From the NCBI GenBank assembly GCA_947683625.1, contig CANTUR010000113.1, positions 434,001 through 498,000 on the forward strand: a stretch of DNA of 64,000 nt, written 5' to 3'. The notes under the pieces are model-generated. The model did not search any database. It was given only the letters and a program-made list of their open reading frames with translations, and was not told the DNA's origin. Source of the stretch: Mallotus nudiflorus. Lineage: Eukaryota; Streptophyta; Magnoliopsida; Malpighiales; Euphorbiaceae. Shown piece by piece: positions 49,841-61,014 of this stretch (its first letter is position 1; each line of letters opens with the position of its first letter). Both the position numbers and the translations under genes were made by a program.

Positions 49841-51949
49841 GGCTAGTTGCCATGGGCAGCACCTCCATTTCCATAAAGCCCCATTCAAGCTACTTGAAAT
49901 GGTGCTTCTTACCCAAAATTGAATTATAGTAATGTTCTTGTGCAATGTGGTGTTTTTGAGTTCTTACGCATATATGTAATAATAATTCATTGGGATTTTG
50001 ATAACTCCCTCTGGGTTATGGTGCAAAGTCCATTTGGAATGGCAGCTAAATTATTGGTCTATAACATACATGTATTGTTTCTATTCTTTATTGAGTTGCC
50101 ATACTCTATATCTGCAGTTTTCATAAAATAGTTGTTATTGGAGTTGTCCTTTTGATGATATTGGGTTTTTATCACCCCCACTCCCTGCCCATTACCAGAT
50201 AAATTTGAGATAAGCAGTTGGGTTGACTGCAAACTATATAAATATATAGGGATAAATACAATTTTAATTCTTGTAGTTTTGCTTTTTTTTTTTGGACATT
50301 TAAATTTGTTTCATAATTCTTTTTATATATTTTAGTACCTTCTGACAAATATTATTTAAAATATATGCTTTAATGTAAATATAATATGAATTTTTAATAT
50401 TAAAATTACACAAGTGATATATTATTTAATGATAAACTCACAATATATGAAGTTTAAATATATTTTTGATTTTATTACGAATAAAAAGAAATGATTTTTA
50501 AAATAAATTTATAATATTTTTAAATATAATTAATTTTAGATTGATTATAAATTTTATATAGAATAAATTTATTATTGAAATTTAATATTATATCAATGCA
50601 TAAATGTTGAAAAAAAAAAAAAACAATAGGACTGATTTTGCTAAAAAACAAAATCTGTAGAATTAAAATTGTACTTTATCCCAGTATACATGTCAGTTGA
50701 AAGATGAATAGAAATGAAGCATAAGAATAATGGTGGACTAAATGGTTGCTAACATCTTCAACCTTGAATTGCCCTCTTAATTTTATGGATACCTGCACAT
50801 CTACCTTAGTAATTTAGGCGAAACAAACTCAAAAGTTCACAGGTCTTCCATTGAGTTAAAGTGCTATTGACCGTTGTGTGTGCAAAATCTACCCTAGGAT
50901 GCATGAACATGCTCAATTTCCAGCAGTTAATGAAAGCATCAATAGGAAAGAATAATCACTCTTGAAGAGTAGATAAAATCAACTGAATCCAGAGGTGGTA
51001 GTTGTATCTATCTCTCGACTTGAACTTCCCCTCAAGATGTAAACCGAAAAGAAAAGTGTATAACTGAAATCTTTACATTTCATAAACATGATAGACCCTC
51101 ATTTGCTCCCAATAATATGACTCGAAAAGCTTGGCACCAACTTGGCTTGTCTGCTTTACAGCACAATCACAAAAACAATTAAATTTAGAGATAATGATTT
51201 GAGTGGGAATGTTCATGTTCAGAGGAAAGTTGACGGATGGATGGAAAACCAATATATATATCCACATGAGAAAAGGGTATTTGGTGCCATATATTTAAGT
51301 GCTCTTGTCCATTCAGTTCACCTTTCAACGTTAGGTGATACATGTTCTGTTGAATCCACTCAATCTCAAATCTTACGTTGGGAATGTGACGCATCTTTCC
51401 CCATAACAAGGACACCATATTATAAATTAATCGGAGTTCGGAGAGACTTGAAATTGGCAAGCAATACTTCATTTTAACGTTTTCAGTCCAGGACGACCAC
51501 ATGCATAAATGGTAGTTTAGTTGCTCCCAGTTAACAGAGTTGAAACAATTTTTTTTTTTTTTTTACAATGTAGTATAAATTAGGTTATCTTGTATCTGAT
51601 TTTTTAGGAAAGAAAAAAAAAAAAAATCTTTCAGTTTAGTTGCGAATTAAAAGTTAAACTCAGACCACAGCTACTTCATGGTATTCTTTTCAACAAAGTT
51701 TCAGGCAAGAGGATGAAGGTTCACTGTCAAAACAAAAGATGATCACAAATTCAACAATGATCATATGTCGACAAACTAACCGAATAATGTATCACAAGGG
51801 CATATAAAACCAATTGACAAAACCTGAACCTCAATTAGAAATTATAGGATGATGATTAAAAAACAAACGATGGCAGCAAGAACCAATTTAGTTCCAGAGT
51901 TTTTCGTTTTTCGTTTTTCCTTTTAACTGAAATTTAGTTCCAAGTTGGC
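49841..51949. other. Convergent intergenic region between MTHFR and the tRNA-binding gene
   Basis: Holds the MTHFR 3'UTR, a MITE-like element (50249-50682) and the 3'UTR of the minus-strand neighbour. The antiparallel ORFs at 51073-51502 have no recognisable domain and overlap one another, so they are left out. Confidence 0.5.
50249..50682. mobile_element. MITE-like element with inverted ends
   Basis: A 434-bp AT-rich segment. The left end GGGATAAATACAATTTTAAT is mirrored by the right end ATTAAAATTGTACTTTATCC, an inverted repeat of over 20 bases with one insertion. No target duplication is certain. No coding capacity. Confidence 0.65.
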
Positions 51950-53749
51950 TCAAGAGATATTTGCGTTCTTCAGAGATTTGCACACCACCACACCTGCAGA
52001 AGTCCGCATGAAATGCTCCCCAAGCATTGCTTTACAAGAATCATCTGTTTTGAGATGAGGCTGCACTGATTCCCAAATCTTTTTCTTTTGAACCTGGAGA
52101 TAATGAAAAACAGAATATGAAACACAAATTTAACTACATCGATACATGCATTATGGATGCTCATATTGCCTAACAGAACATCATGTATTTTACACCAAAC
52201 TTAATGGTCAGATTATGAGCATATCTCAGCCAAAGTTTCCGAAGCATAGCTTAAACAACTTTGTTTTATTTATTTATTCATTTATTTTTTTGAGATAAAA
52301 GCCAAGTTATAAGAGCAACAAAATAGAACCTAAATTAAAAGGGAAAGGCCAAACTCCAACGTTTTCAGTTTACAAGTTTGAATAAATCTCATTATTAAAA
52401 CAATACCAAACTATCTCACAGGCCATTTTAGCCGCATTACAATTGCTTGTAAAAATTTATCACTCTGTTCGATTCTTCAAGCCTGAGTTTATGGAGCAGT
52501 TGTAATAAACAGATACAAATAATTATAAAAAGACCTCAATACTTTCTTCCATGCAGAATGAACTTCCTAGCTGCATACACACATCCCAACATGGAGAACT
52601 ACCGTCTAAAGACTACGGAATTTGGATTAAGAGGGAAGAATACGGACGGTGGGAATCAGATTTTCTTCTATAAGAAAATAAAAGCAGCGAGTTGGAAGAA
52701 GGTAGCGTTTTCCACCATTGGCACAGAACATAGCCAACATGTTTCCATATTCCAAAGTCTAACTAAATTAGAGGACAAAGAATCAGAAATTGGTGAAGGA
52801 CAATATTTGGTGATTAACAAGCTTTAACTGATCTTCTTCGAGGTGTCAACATATAATGATGATGAACTAATAAACATGAGTTCTACTATCAAGCCCATGA
52901 ATGGAAAACTTGAATTGTTTCTGTCTCCCCAGTTCTCTATCCCTCCCTACTAATAAACAAGAGGTGTCTGTCATAAGCACCATATCAAGAAAACAATAAA
53001 ATTCATATGCAGAGATCAAGAATCATTCAAAATTCGATTAAAAAAAAAGGGTAGATGAATGAAACCTGATTAGGGGTGGCAGGATCAGGTTGATTTTCTT
53101 TATCATCAGCAGAACCAAACCAAATCCTTTCTCCAGGAACTGAATCTTGAGGAGGTTCAAGAAGCTCAATATTCTCATGAGAAGCATCAGAAGCAGCAAT
53201 AAGCATTCCATTCGACTTAACCCCCCGCATGTTCCTAGCCTTCAAATTAGCAAGCACCACCACTTTCCTATCTTGAAGATGCTCCAGAGGAGCGTACTTC
53301 ACAAGCCCACTGCATATTATGCGAGGCTCAGCCTCTCCAACATCAACCTCCTCCACGTACAGCGAATCAGCCTCCTCGTGTCTCCAAGCTTTTATAATTT
53401 TCCCAACCTTTATGTCGAGCATCTTCGCTGCATCCATTATAGTCGCACTACCATCCCCTCCGTCTGATTTTGCCTCAGATGACGAGGTGGCGGTGGCGGA
53501 GGCGGAAACGGCGGTCGGCTCTTCCGCATTTACATTATCAACATTGACTGAGGTGCAAAAGCAACGGAGGCGATTTTGCCTCGGCAAAAATGTCGACGTC
53601 GTTGCTGTTGCCGATGACTTAATGATAATAAATTGACGATTGTGAGTAATGTTAACGCCAGTGCGAGTGTGGACGCCTAAACTCAATTTGCTGCCGTTTA
53701 TAATTTTAACAGCGGCCGCAGCCACCGTCGCTGAAGCCGTAGCCGCCAT
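51950..53749 (-). CDS. OB-fold tRNA-binding protein (AIMP1/Arc1p-like domain), probably organelle-targeted
   Basis: Two exons: 53749-53066 and 52093-51950, joined in frame (684 + 144 bp) to give 275 aa; the intron is GT-AG. Residues 1 to about 65 are rich in Ala, Ser, Thr and Arg with few acidic residues, a likely transit peptide. Residues about 112-212 form the tRNA_bind OB-fold found at the C-termini of AIMP1/EMAPII, Arc1p and some methionyl- and tyrosyl-tRNA synthetases (DIKVGKI, IICSGLV, VVVLANLKARNMRGVKSNGM). The C-terminal exon (VQKKKIWESVQPHLKTD, ending SLKNANIS) matches the plant family typified by Arabidopsis At2g40660. It probably binds tRNA or assists a synthetase; the exact partner is unknown. 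The domain is intact and no catalytic synthetase part is present, as usual for the family. Confidence 0.92.
52094..53065 (-). other. Intron of the tRNA-binding gene
   Basis: A 972-bp intron. The ORF at 52558-52827 (plus strand) has no recognised domain. A stretch at 52260-52480 ending in a run of (AAAT)n on the minus strand may be an old LINE tail, but I cannot support this from domains. Confidence 0.5.
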
Positions 53750-54445
53750 AGCTGATGAAGTGGGAAATTGATGGTTTGGAGGAAATGGCAGATAAGTTAC
53801 CCGCCCGAGCCTCCTGTCAAAGCTAAACTCTATCTTGTCTTGTCTACAGGCTTAAAATAATTTTATATTTGTTTCTTTAAGTTAAATTACTAGCTATTCT
53901 CTAATAATAATATCTAAAAAATTATTTATTGACTAATTATCTATTATATATATTTTAAATATACTTATATTATTATTCTATATATTTCTAATATTTAGAT
54001 CATATTTTCATTCTATTCTATATTTTCGAGAGAGAGATATATATATAATTTTTTATTTTATACAATTAAACTTAAATAAATGGATTGGCAAATAAAAGCA
54101 CTAATGCTACAACTAGTCCATAAATTAGTGCATATGAGAGTTGATATTGTAATAAGCCTTTTTACTTAAAATTATTATTACGAAAGTAATAGTATTCATT
54201 ATTATTATGTTTAATTTTAATATCATAGACCAAGAAAATGGTGGCTTAAAACTTAGAATTTGAATCTGACAAAAAAAAAAAAAAAAAAAACTTAGAATTT
54301 GAACATCCATTGAAAATGGAAGTGGTTTAGGAGAGTTGATAACTATAAGGATGATCACTTGCCATTTCATAATTTTAATCAACGTTAATGGGGACAATTT
54401 TATGTACATGCTAAACAGTGAGTAGGAGTACGATTATGTTTTTAT

Positions 54446-55535
54446 TGGGCCAAATCCATAATACTGAAAAATCTATTAGCTCTATGTAATTATGATTTTG
54501 ATCTTATAAATATCTAAATTTATAAAATTGGACATTATAAATATCTCTGTAACTACAGTGTAAATACGGGTCTCAAGTAAGATTTTGACTTAATTTGTTT
54601 AACAAATTTCTTTTTAATTTTTAAATTTATATATAAAGTTCAAAAAGGTTAAATTAATTATTGCACTGAAAAAAATTAATTAAACATATACTTTATAGTT
54701 CAATTAATTTTATAATTTACTAAAATGATAAAAATATTATTTATAACTTCTTAAATTAAAATATTTGAATATTAAAAAATTTAAAAATATATTAATTAAA
54801 ATAAATTAAAAAATATTATTTAAAATTTTAAATTAAAATATCTGAATATTAAAAAATTAAATTAAAATATTTAAATTTTAAAAAATTAAAAATATCTAAA
54901 TTAAATTAAAATTAAAATATTATTTACAACTTTTAAAATATAAATATCTGAATATTAAAAAATTAAATTAAAATTTTTGAATACTAAAAAACTAAATTAA
55001 AACATCTGAATATTAAAAAAACTAAATTAAAATATCTGAATATTAAAAAATCAAATTAAAATATCTGAATATTAAAATTTAAATTAAAATATCTAAAAAA
55101 TTAAAAAATATTATTTAAATTAATTTAAAAATATTATTTACAACTTTTTAAATTAAAATATCCAAATATTAAAAATTAAATTAAAATATCTAAATATTAA
55201 AAAATTAAATCAAAACATTTGAATATTAAAAATATATTTGTCATTCTAATTTCAATATAATAAAAATATATATGTGTAAATAAATTAATAATTATTATGT
55301 TTAAAATAATAAAAAAATATTAAAAAAATGAGAAAATCAAAATGATAATTTACAAGGATTGTAAAGAAAATTTTTTTGGCTAAGGTGCATGGAGAAAAAT
55401 CGGAAAGTGTTTAAAGGATATAAATTTCATAAGTTGAGGTGTTTAAGGTAAAATTTTTAAATTGGACTGTCTATAAAGTTAGACGTTAAGTACATGAAAT
55501 TAATGGATTTTTCACTAGGGGTTAAGTATGGGTTT
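54446..55535. mobile_element. Possible non-autonomous DNA element, about 1.1 kb
   Basis: The left end (CTGAAAAATCTATTAGCTCTATGTA from 54465) and the right end, inverted (AGTGAAAAATCCATTAATTTCATGTA near 55520-55490), are similar over about 25 bases but imperfect. The interior is very AT-rich with no ORF. Target duplications were not resolved. Confidence 0.4.
54760..55235. repeat. AT-rich tandem array, unit about 30-35 bp
   Basis: The unit TTAAAATATCTGAATATTAA plus AAAATTAAA recurs a dozen or so times with drift in length and sequence, the clearest copies being at 54930-55080. Confidence 0.8.
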
Positions 55536-55559
55536 GGACTTTTTTATTTTGAATAGAGC

Positions 55560-56290
55560 ATATAGTTGAGGAACCAAATAGTATCAGTGTGGATTCCCCA
55601 ATGGTTATCAGAGAATTTTGAAGTCTTGTTCTTGTGCTTGTAGTGTGCCTTGGGATTTCTGTTTATTTTTGTGGTTCAATATAAATCTTCATTCCTGGGA
55701 TGGTTGTTTTAACCTCTTGCATTACAAGACATGCATTCACTTTAGCTATTTTTTCGCTTTACTTTTCTTGCAACAGATCTACAAGTTAAGCATTATATTG
55801 TTTCATTATATTTGCTTAACATGCCTCTCCATTTTTCATAGCTTTCCACTGCTTTGATATTTGGCAAGTCCTGAAATTCAACCTCTAAAACAAATGGTAA
55901 CTCATCTTCACCAGGTAACATCGCTTTCTGTTGAAATGCCGCACTGATTAATCTTCCTGATAATATTCCGGTGCCTACCTCAAATTTTCTCTCCCTTCCA
56001 AATCCATTGTAGCAAATAGCCTATGTATTAAGATCCTCTTCTTCGTGTGTTCTTGAAAGATTTTTAGGTAGTTGTTCCACATAATCCACATTCTTGAAAC
56101 TATAAAGCATGGTGGATCTTCTCTTCCATTGTCTGGATCTTCACTTTAGTTCTTTCAGAACTATTCTCTACTTCTTTAACTGTGTTAGTTTTCAATTCTT
56201 ACTCATTGGGATTCAAGGCAGACTTGCGTAGAAATATTAGCCAAAACGTGTCTTGACTGATCTGATTGACAGTTGACCAAAATGAGCACT
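55560..56290 (-). pseudogene. Unidentified degenerate coding remnant
   Basis: On the minus strand long readable blocks exist with few breaks: a coiled-coil-like SSERTKVKIQTMEEKIHH (about 56170-56110), then after a frame change EQLPKNLSRTHEEEDL (about 56075-56030), a stop, and GFGRERKFEVGTGILSGR with a following acidic and hydrophobic stretch including MLPGEDELPFVLEVEF (about 56015-55880). I do not recognise the family. Codon composition looks protein-like, and the stops and frame change suggest a pseudogene or a gene with unseen introns. Confidence 0.4.
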
Positions 56291-56660
56291 AAAATTTTTT
56301 TCAGAATTCTCCTCCAAATCAAGTCTTGATTTGTTAAACGACAAGTATTAACAGGAATTGTTCAAACGCACTTCTAAAATGCTGCTTCAGGGCTTTGTTA
56401 GAAGCGAACAGCAGGCTTGTCAATTTTTAGGTGTTTTAATTCACATAGCAGAGGCTAATATTGTCCAATAATCAAGAGATCATTAGCAAGCACATGAACA
56501 AAAATGACAAGTTGGGAGTGAGATTTTCTGATCAATATAGAACAGCAAGCACAAAACTTAAACTGGCCGTGCACTGATTTCTGAAATGCACACAAGATTA
56601 TCACAAAATGATGAATTGATGATGCCTTAGCTTGATGTTCCTATAATATAATATTGTTCT
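56290..56660. other. No feature seen
   Basis: Between the unidentified remnant and the thioesterase relic. No domain, repeat or signal recognised. Confidence 0.4.
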
Positions 56661-56681
56661 CATTTACAGGCCTAAGCCTTC

Positions 56682-56850
56682 TCATAGCTTACTTGCTTTC
56701 GTAGCGATAATGTTAGAGGCCATCCATTGCCTGGTCAAATTAAGCAATCAGTTCCCCATTATCCTTCCTTCTTACCTCTATCACAACTGACACCAGCTTG
56801 TCCTTCTCTCCAACAACCTTAGCCACTATCTCCACGCCTTCCTTAAATTA
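56682..56850 (-). pseudogene. Hotdog-fold acyl-CoA thioesterase (ACOT13-like) last-exon relic
   Basis: The minus strand reads KEGVEIVAKVVGEKDKL, VSVVIEVRRKDNGELIA, then a stop. After a frame shift it continues RQWMASNIIATKASKL and a stop at 56682. The first part matches the C-terminal half of the plant acyl-CoA thioesterase 13-like family (consensus EEVEIEAKVVRVGKSVAVVSV then RKKDNGKLIA), and RQWM fits the ending of one subgroup. The frame break and the lack of an upstream exon within several hundred bases indicate a relic. The ELIA-to-RQW shift could alternatively be a sequencing error. Confidence 0.6.
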
Positions 56851-56859
56851 GCAACCACA

Positions 56860-57735
56860 GAATAAACAAGAGAAAAGGAAAGACTATACCATTTCCTAAT
56901 CTTATCTTAACAATGCAATAAAAGTAGATCCAAATTTGCTTGATCATGAAATTCAAATATATATATATTTCAAAAAAATTATTAGATAAGATATGAAAAA
57001 GTGCAATTTTTCATATGCATATAGCAAGTTAGTTCAATCAATTATACAAATCATGAAACATCAATACCTATCTTAACGAGGCTTAATTATCTAAAAAGAA
57101 AAATATTTGTCATTAAATAAAGTAAGCCTCAGAAATATGGATATAGAAAAATGACTTCTACTTGAAATATATGTCTTATAACTGAAATGTTTAAATAGTA
57201 AGAATATAAAAAAAATAGGACATCAACAAGAAATTATTTCTCATTTTCTATTTAAATTAAATGACGTAGAAATATCCACTAAGCTGTTGGATTTACACAT
57301 TACCCTATTTTGTTGTATAGGATCTTGGAGTACTTATGTACGTAACTAGTTACCTAAACTACACAAACACCCATTTAGTAATTATCTTTTTGCAAAATCT
57401 GCATTATGAACAATTTAATGTGGGATTAAGATTAAAATTTGTAATTTATGTGTATTTAATTTTCGTTACAAAATTTGAACAATCATTATTGGTAGTGGCA
57501 ACCGTTTTAAGATTAAGTTATTAATCAAGTTGAAATAATGGTAATTCATTTAGATGCCTTTGACATCAGAAAATAATGCCGAAATAATGCCGAAGACATA
57601 CCAACAGAAATTTACACATTTATTCATCTAAATTATAAAATATATCCTTTTAAGATCTCAAAATTATGTCAAGGCTTCTACCTCTACAGTCATACTAGGG
57701 GTTTAAGAATCAGCTCATTACAACATGTGTCACTG
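56860..57735. other. AT-rich spacer
   Basis: No gene seen. ORF 57336-57524 has no recognisable features. The minus-strand 3'UTR of the VPS29-like relic would fall at about 57600-57735. Confidence 0.5.
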
Positions 57736-59410
57736 TCATGTTCGAGAATTGGCCGTCTTCTTAAAATCAATTTTGTCAACTTTAACTTCGCCATCGATTA
57801 GTTCATAAACATAGACCATAACTCTCAAGCCATCAACGTCCATGAGCACAAAGCTTGGGTTTACATCATAAGTGAAACTACTACAGGCACCAGTGGCAGA
57901 GCCAGGATTTATCACAACACCACCCTCGTGCTTGTGGGCTTTGAACTGATGGGTATGACTAGTTACCAGGATGTCAACATCCAATTGTCTCTGTAACATT
58001 GGCAATGAATCCAAATCACCCCAGGGAATGACCTTCAGAGAGCAAAAACATCATACATAATGAACAAAACATATTAACAGTAAGACCAACCATTTCTGAT
58101 AATTATAACCATCATTGATAAAACTGTTCCTTGAAACATGTTGATCTCAACCATGAATAATTGAAATGTATATCTGCCGACAATAATCAGGTCAAAAGAC
58201 ACAAATATCGGCCTAAGAAGCACAAGGATTACTGCAGGCATTGAATTTGGTGCCCTAAACTTAAACAACAAGAAGGATGAACAGCTCAATGGGATTGGGG
58301 CTAACACTGAAACTCCGACTTTCACTACAGGAGCACAGTACACCTTGCAGTATGGAACACTAAAACAACTTCCTTTTTGAGAGACAGAGCCAGTAAAGTG
58401 CAAACTTAAAGGCACTTCGCTCAAATGAGGAATGACATGTAGACAGTGGATATGCATCAGTTCAAACACAAATAAGAAGACCACACTAACAAGTTTCTGC
58501 TTATTCTTGGAATCTCATTAAAAGATGTTACAACTCTCAGATGCACAACCAAATTGTGATAAATTCAAATGTTTTTTTCCCCTTTCCTCAAGAGTGAATA
58601 GCTGTTTAAAGTGCCCAAAACATGTGCAAGATTTATGTTTCTTATGACTGCCAACTCCTATTGAATGCCCATCAGTTCAACCATATCCTTGCACAGAAGC
58701 ACAGGTGCCCAGATCCCCCATTATAATGGTCAGACAAATTAACTTGCCATCATTTTTAGACATACTAGATGCAAAACCCACATCTAAGATTTTTTTTGAC
58801 AATAAAATAGCTTCATTAACTAAGAACATCCACAGATAAACAATCAGAAATACCCAGAAAAACTAATAGCAGCTTTAGCTATACTATGTGCAGCAGCATT
58901 AGCAGTACGCCTTGCAAAACTGACAATAACATTAGGTGACTCCTGTAACAAACACTTACAATCCCGGATAATCAGACCTGCAGAAGATCTCTGGGATTGA
59001 TTGCTGTTTATATCTTGCACCAGCAGCAAACAGTTACTAATATTGTTAATTCCACAATAGTGTTACTAATTTTCACAGAAATATACATCATGAAATACAA
59101 TAGTAAATTAGATCAATGTACATGTCAATATATGAGATTTCTAACCATAATACAGCAGCCTTAAACATAAAACTGCAATATATTAAGCCATATTTCTTCA
59201 AATATAAGCGACAAGAAAAGTTAACAAAGAGGCGACAAGAAAAGTGAACAAAGAGGCATAGAAAAATGCTAATCGAACCTGGTGACTACGGCATATTCCA
59301 AGCTTAAATTGGCCAATGGTGAGCGTTTTAGTTTCTGGATAACGTGAATCTTCATCATAATCACCTCGAGTAATATGCAAATCAGGACAAAGACTCTTCT
59401 GATAATCATG
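57736..59410 (-). pseudogene. VPS29: VPS29-like retromer subunit gene lacking its first exon
   Basis: VPS29 is the metallophosphoesterase-fold subunit of the retromer cargo-sorting complex at endosomes. Two exons match its C-terminal three-quarters: 59410-59279 (HDYQKSLCPDLHITRGDYDED, then KTLTIGQFKLGICRSHQ) and 58032-57736 (VIPWGDLDSLPMLQRQLDVD to KVDKIDFKK). They join in frame. The first exon (the conserved MVLVLALGDLHIPHRA-type start with its Asp/His metal ligands, through TGNLCIKEV) is not found in the 480 bases of non-element sequence to the right. Key positions differ from the conserved family: CRSHQ for CHGHQ and VTSHTHQ for VTGHTHQ. This suggests a truncated, decaying duplicate, although a distant first exon beyond the retroelement at 59.9 kb cannot be excluded. 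Confidence 0.75.
58786..59040 (-). pseudogene. LINE RNase H tail in the intron of the VPS29-like gene
   Basis: A short 5'-truncated LINE end. The minus strand reads SSAGLIIRDCKCLLQESPNV then FARRTANAAAHSIAKAA, the C-terminal RNase H signature of plant LINEs (as at 30.15 kb). It is followed by AGCTATTTTATTGTC and a run of A, the poly(A) end at about 58788. Confidence 0.75.
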
Positions 59411-59892
59411 CTTCCTGCCCGTGAAGAGAATATGCCGTGCAATTAATGATATTAAAGGGAAAGTTGGAGTACCGAGAAAAATATTCAAGATTTCGACATC
59501 TCTAGCTCATTATAATATTATGATAAACCCACACAACTATACACACAATTTTCTATTCAAATCCCAAACCCAAATATTTTGCCTTACAATTACATTATTA
59601 TTCCTTTCCCAGTTCCAACATTTGCAATGCATCAAGAGAATCCAGTTAGTTGCACAAAAGAAAAAGCACAATAGAAACTACAAAAATTATTTTTCATTGC
59701 TTTTATAGATAAAGCATGTGCAACAACTATAATTTTTGAAGAAGGTAGGCAAGTCTGTCCACATGATACACGTTGGGTTAAATCCTTTTGTATAATATCA
59801 AATTGTTAAATTTTCATGCACTGTATGAGAAAATAAGACTGATAGGAGGAATGTGTGAAATTATACAGACAATTGGTGATTTTTAGAACTCT
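59411..59892. other. Spacer between the VPS29-like relic and the LTR
   Basis: On the minus strand just before exon 59410 the sequence reads LIARHILFTGRK, loosely similar to the region KIQHIICTGN of VPS29, but the required first-exon sequence is absent. No other feature seen. Confidence 0.4.
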
Positions 59893-60258
59893 TGATGTCC
59901 TGTAATCTACGAATAGAAGTGAAAGTAAGAGGTGGAGAGAGTCCTACAAATATTCCGATGTCTAAATTAAAGAACAGAAATAGAGAAATATGAAATAACT
60001 AGAATATGTGAGAATGAGATGTTCCTCTGTGAGGGATACGAGATTCTATTTATAATAACACTTTAATCTGAGAGGAGTCGGATTTCTTGTGAGATGAGAG
60101 TTCTAATCCTGGTAGGAGAGTGTTCTCTCTTTATTTAAGATTTTTCTTTGGGGTAGAGTCCTTTTTCTGGATGGATTCTGCTACCTTCATAGTTTGAGTG
60201 TCCTTGTTTAGGAAATAAAGACCCTTTAATTAGGCAGGAATATATATAGGTGGTATCA
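59893..60258 (-). repeat. 3' LTR (366 bp) of the Tat-like element
   Basis: Read on the minus strand it starts TGATACCACC and ends CAGGACATCA, giving TG...CA ends. A TATA box TTATAAATAG lies at about 60056-60047, followed by a pyrimidine-rich presumed R/U5 segment. The left flank is AACTC; the partner LTR is outside the window, so the target duplication cannot be tested. Confidence 0.65.
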
Positions 60259-60543
60259 AGAGTCCTCCTCAGGTATACTCAGATATTTATGTCCATTGTG
60301 CATGAGTAAAGTAGGGCGCTGATGCTTTCATATAGGAGTACTGTACATTGATATAGAAGAGTGAGTTGAGGTGGCCAGCCTCAGTCAAAGTAAGAGAGTA
60401 GAGCTCGATGCCGAGTCTTGGAACCATCTCGTTAAATAGAATCAGTGGAGCTTTAATGTCCGTCAAGTCTGTAAGATCAAAAGCAATAGATTAACTCGTT
60501 CGTGTAGAATTGACGTGACAGAACCAGTCGTCACTGGGTTTTC

Positions 60544-61014
60544 GATGCTCGGTGCAAGGACGCGAGGCTTATGAGCTTAGAACCTCAGTACTACAGAAGC
60601 GACATGAGTATGCCAGCTTTAGTCATTAGACTTAGATGCTCGAGGCTTAGATGCTCGGTGCAGGGACGTGAGGCTTACATATTCGGAACCTCAGTACTAC
60701 AGAAGCGACCTGAGGGTGCTAGCTTTAGTCACTGGACTTAGATGCTCGGTGTAGGGATGCGAGGCTTACATGCTTGGAACCTCAGTACTACAAAAGTGAT
60801 CTGAGGGTGCCAGCTTCAGTCACTGGACTTAGATGCTCGGTGCAAGGACACAAGGCTTACATGCTTGGAACGTTAGTATTACAGAAGCGACCTGAGGGTA
60901 CCAGCTTTAGTCACTAGACTTAGATGCTTGGTGCAAGGACGCGAGGCTTATATGCTCAGAACCTTAGTACTACAGAAGTGACATGAGGGTGCTAGCTTCA
61001 GTCACTAGACTTAG
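60544..61014. repeat. Tandem array, 91-bp unit, five copies
   Basis: GATGCTCGGTGCAAGGACGC-type unit starts lie at 60544, 60652, 60741, 60832 and 60923, and a partial next start GATACTCG at 61014. Spacings are 108, 89, 91, 91 and 91. The 17 extra bases in the first unit are a small internal duplication (CTTAGATGCTCGAGG). Units include CTCAGTACTACAGAAGCGAC and GCCAGCTTTAGTCACT. Confidence 0.92.

Larger units (their letters stand above)
53750..55560. other. AT-rich intergenic region with satellite-like array
   Basis: No gene. Contains the promoter side of the tRNA-binding gene (minus strand, around 53750-53870), then AT-rich sequence. From about 54446 to 55535 lies a possible large MITE or MULE-like unit with imperfect inverted ends enclosing a tandem array (54760-55235). 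Confidence 0.5.

Noticed and set aside
51073..51502. Overlapping antiparallel ORFs of 64-111 codons between MTHFR and the tRNA-binding gene
   Set aside because: Mutually exclusive frames without recognisable motifs. Probably chance open frames in 3'UTR and spacer.
52260..52480. Possible LINE tail in the intron of the tRNA-binding gene
   Set aside because: Only a weak tail-like (AAAT)n run and vague similarity. No RNase H or zinc-finger motif could be read.
53147..53636. Plus-strand ORFs of about 105 codons opposite the tRNA-binding gene
   Set aside because: Shadows of the GC-richer coding exon on the minus strand.
60544..61014. CRISPR-like array
   Set aside because: The 91-bp units are contiguous tandem repeats without unique spacers, in a plant retroelement.
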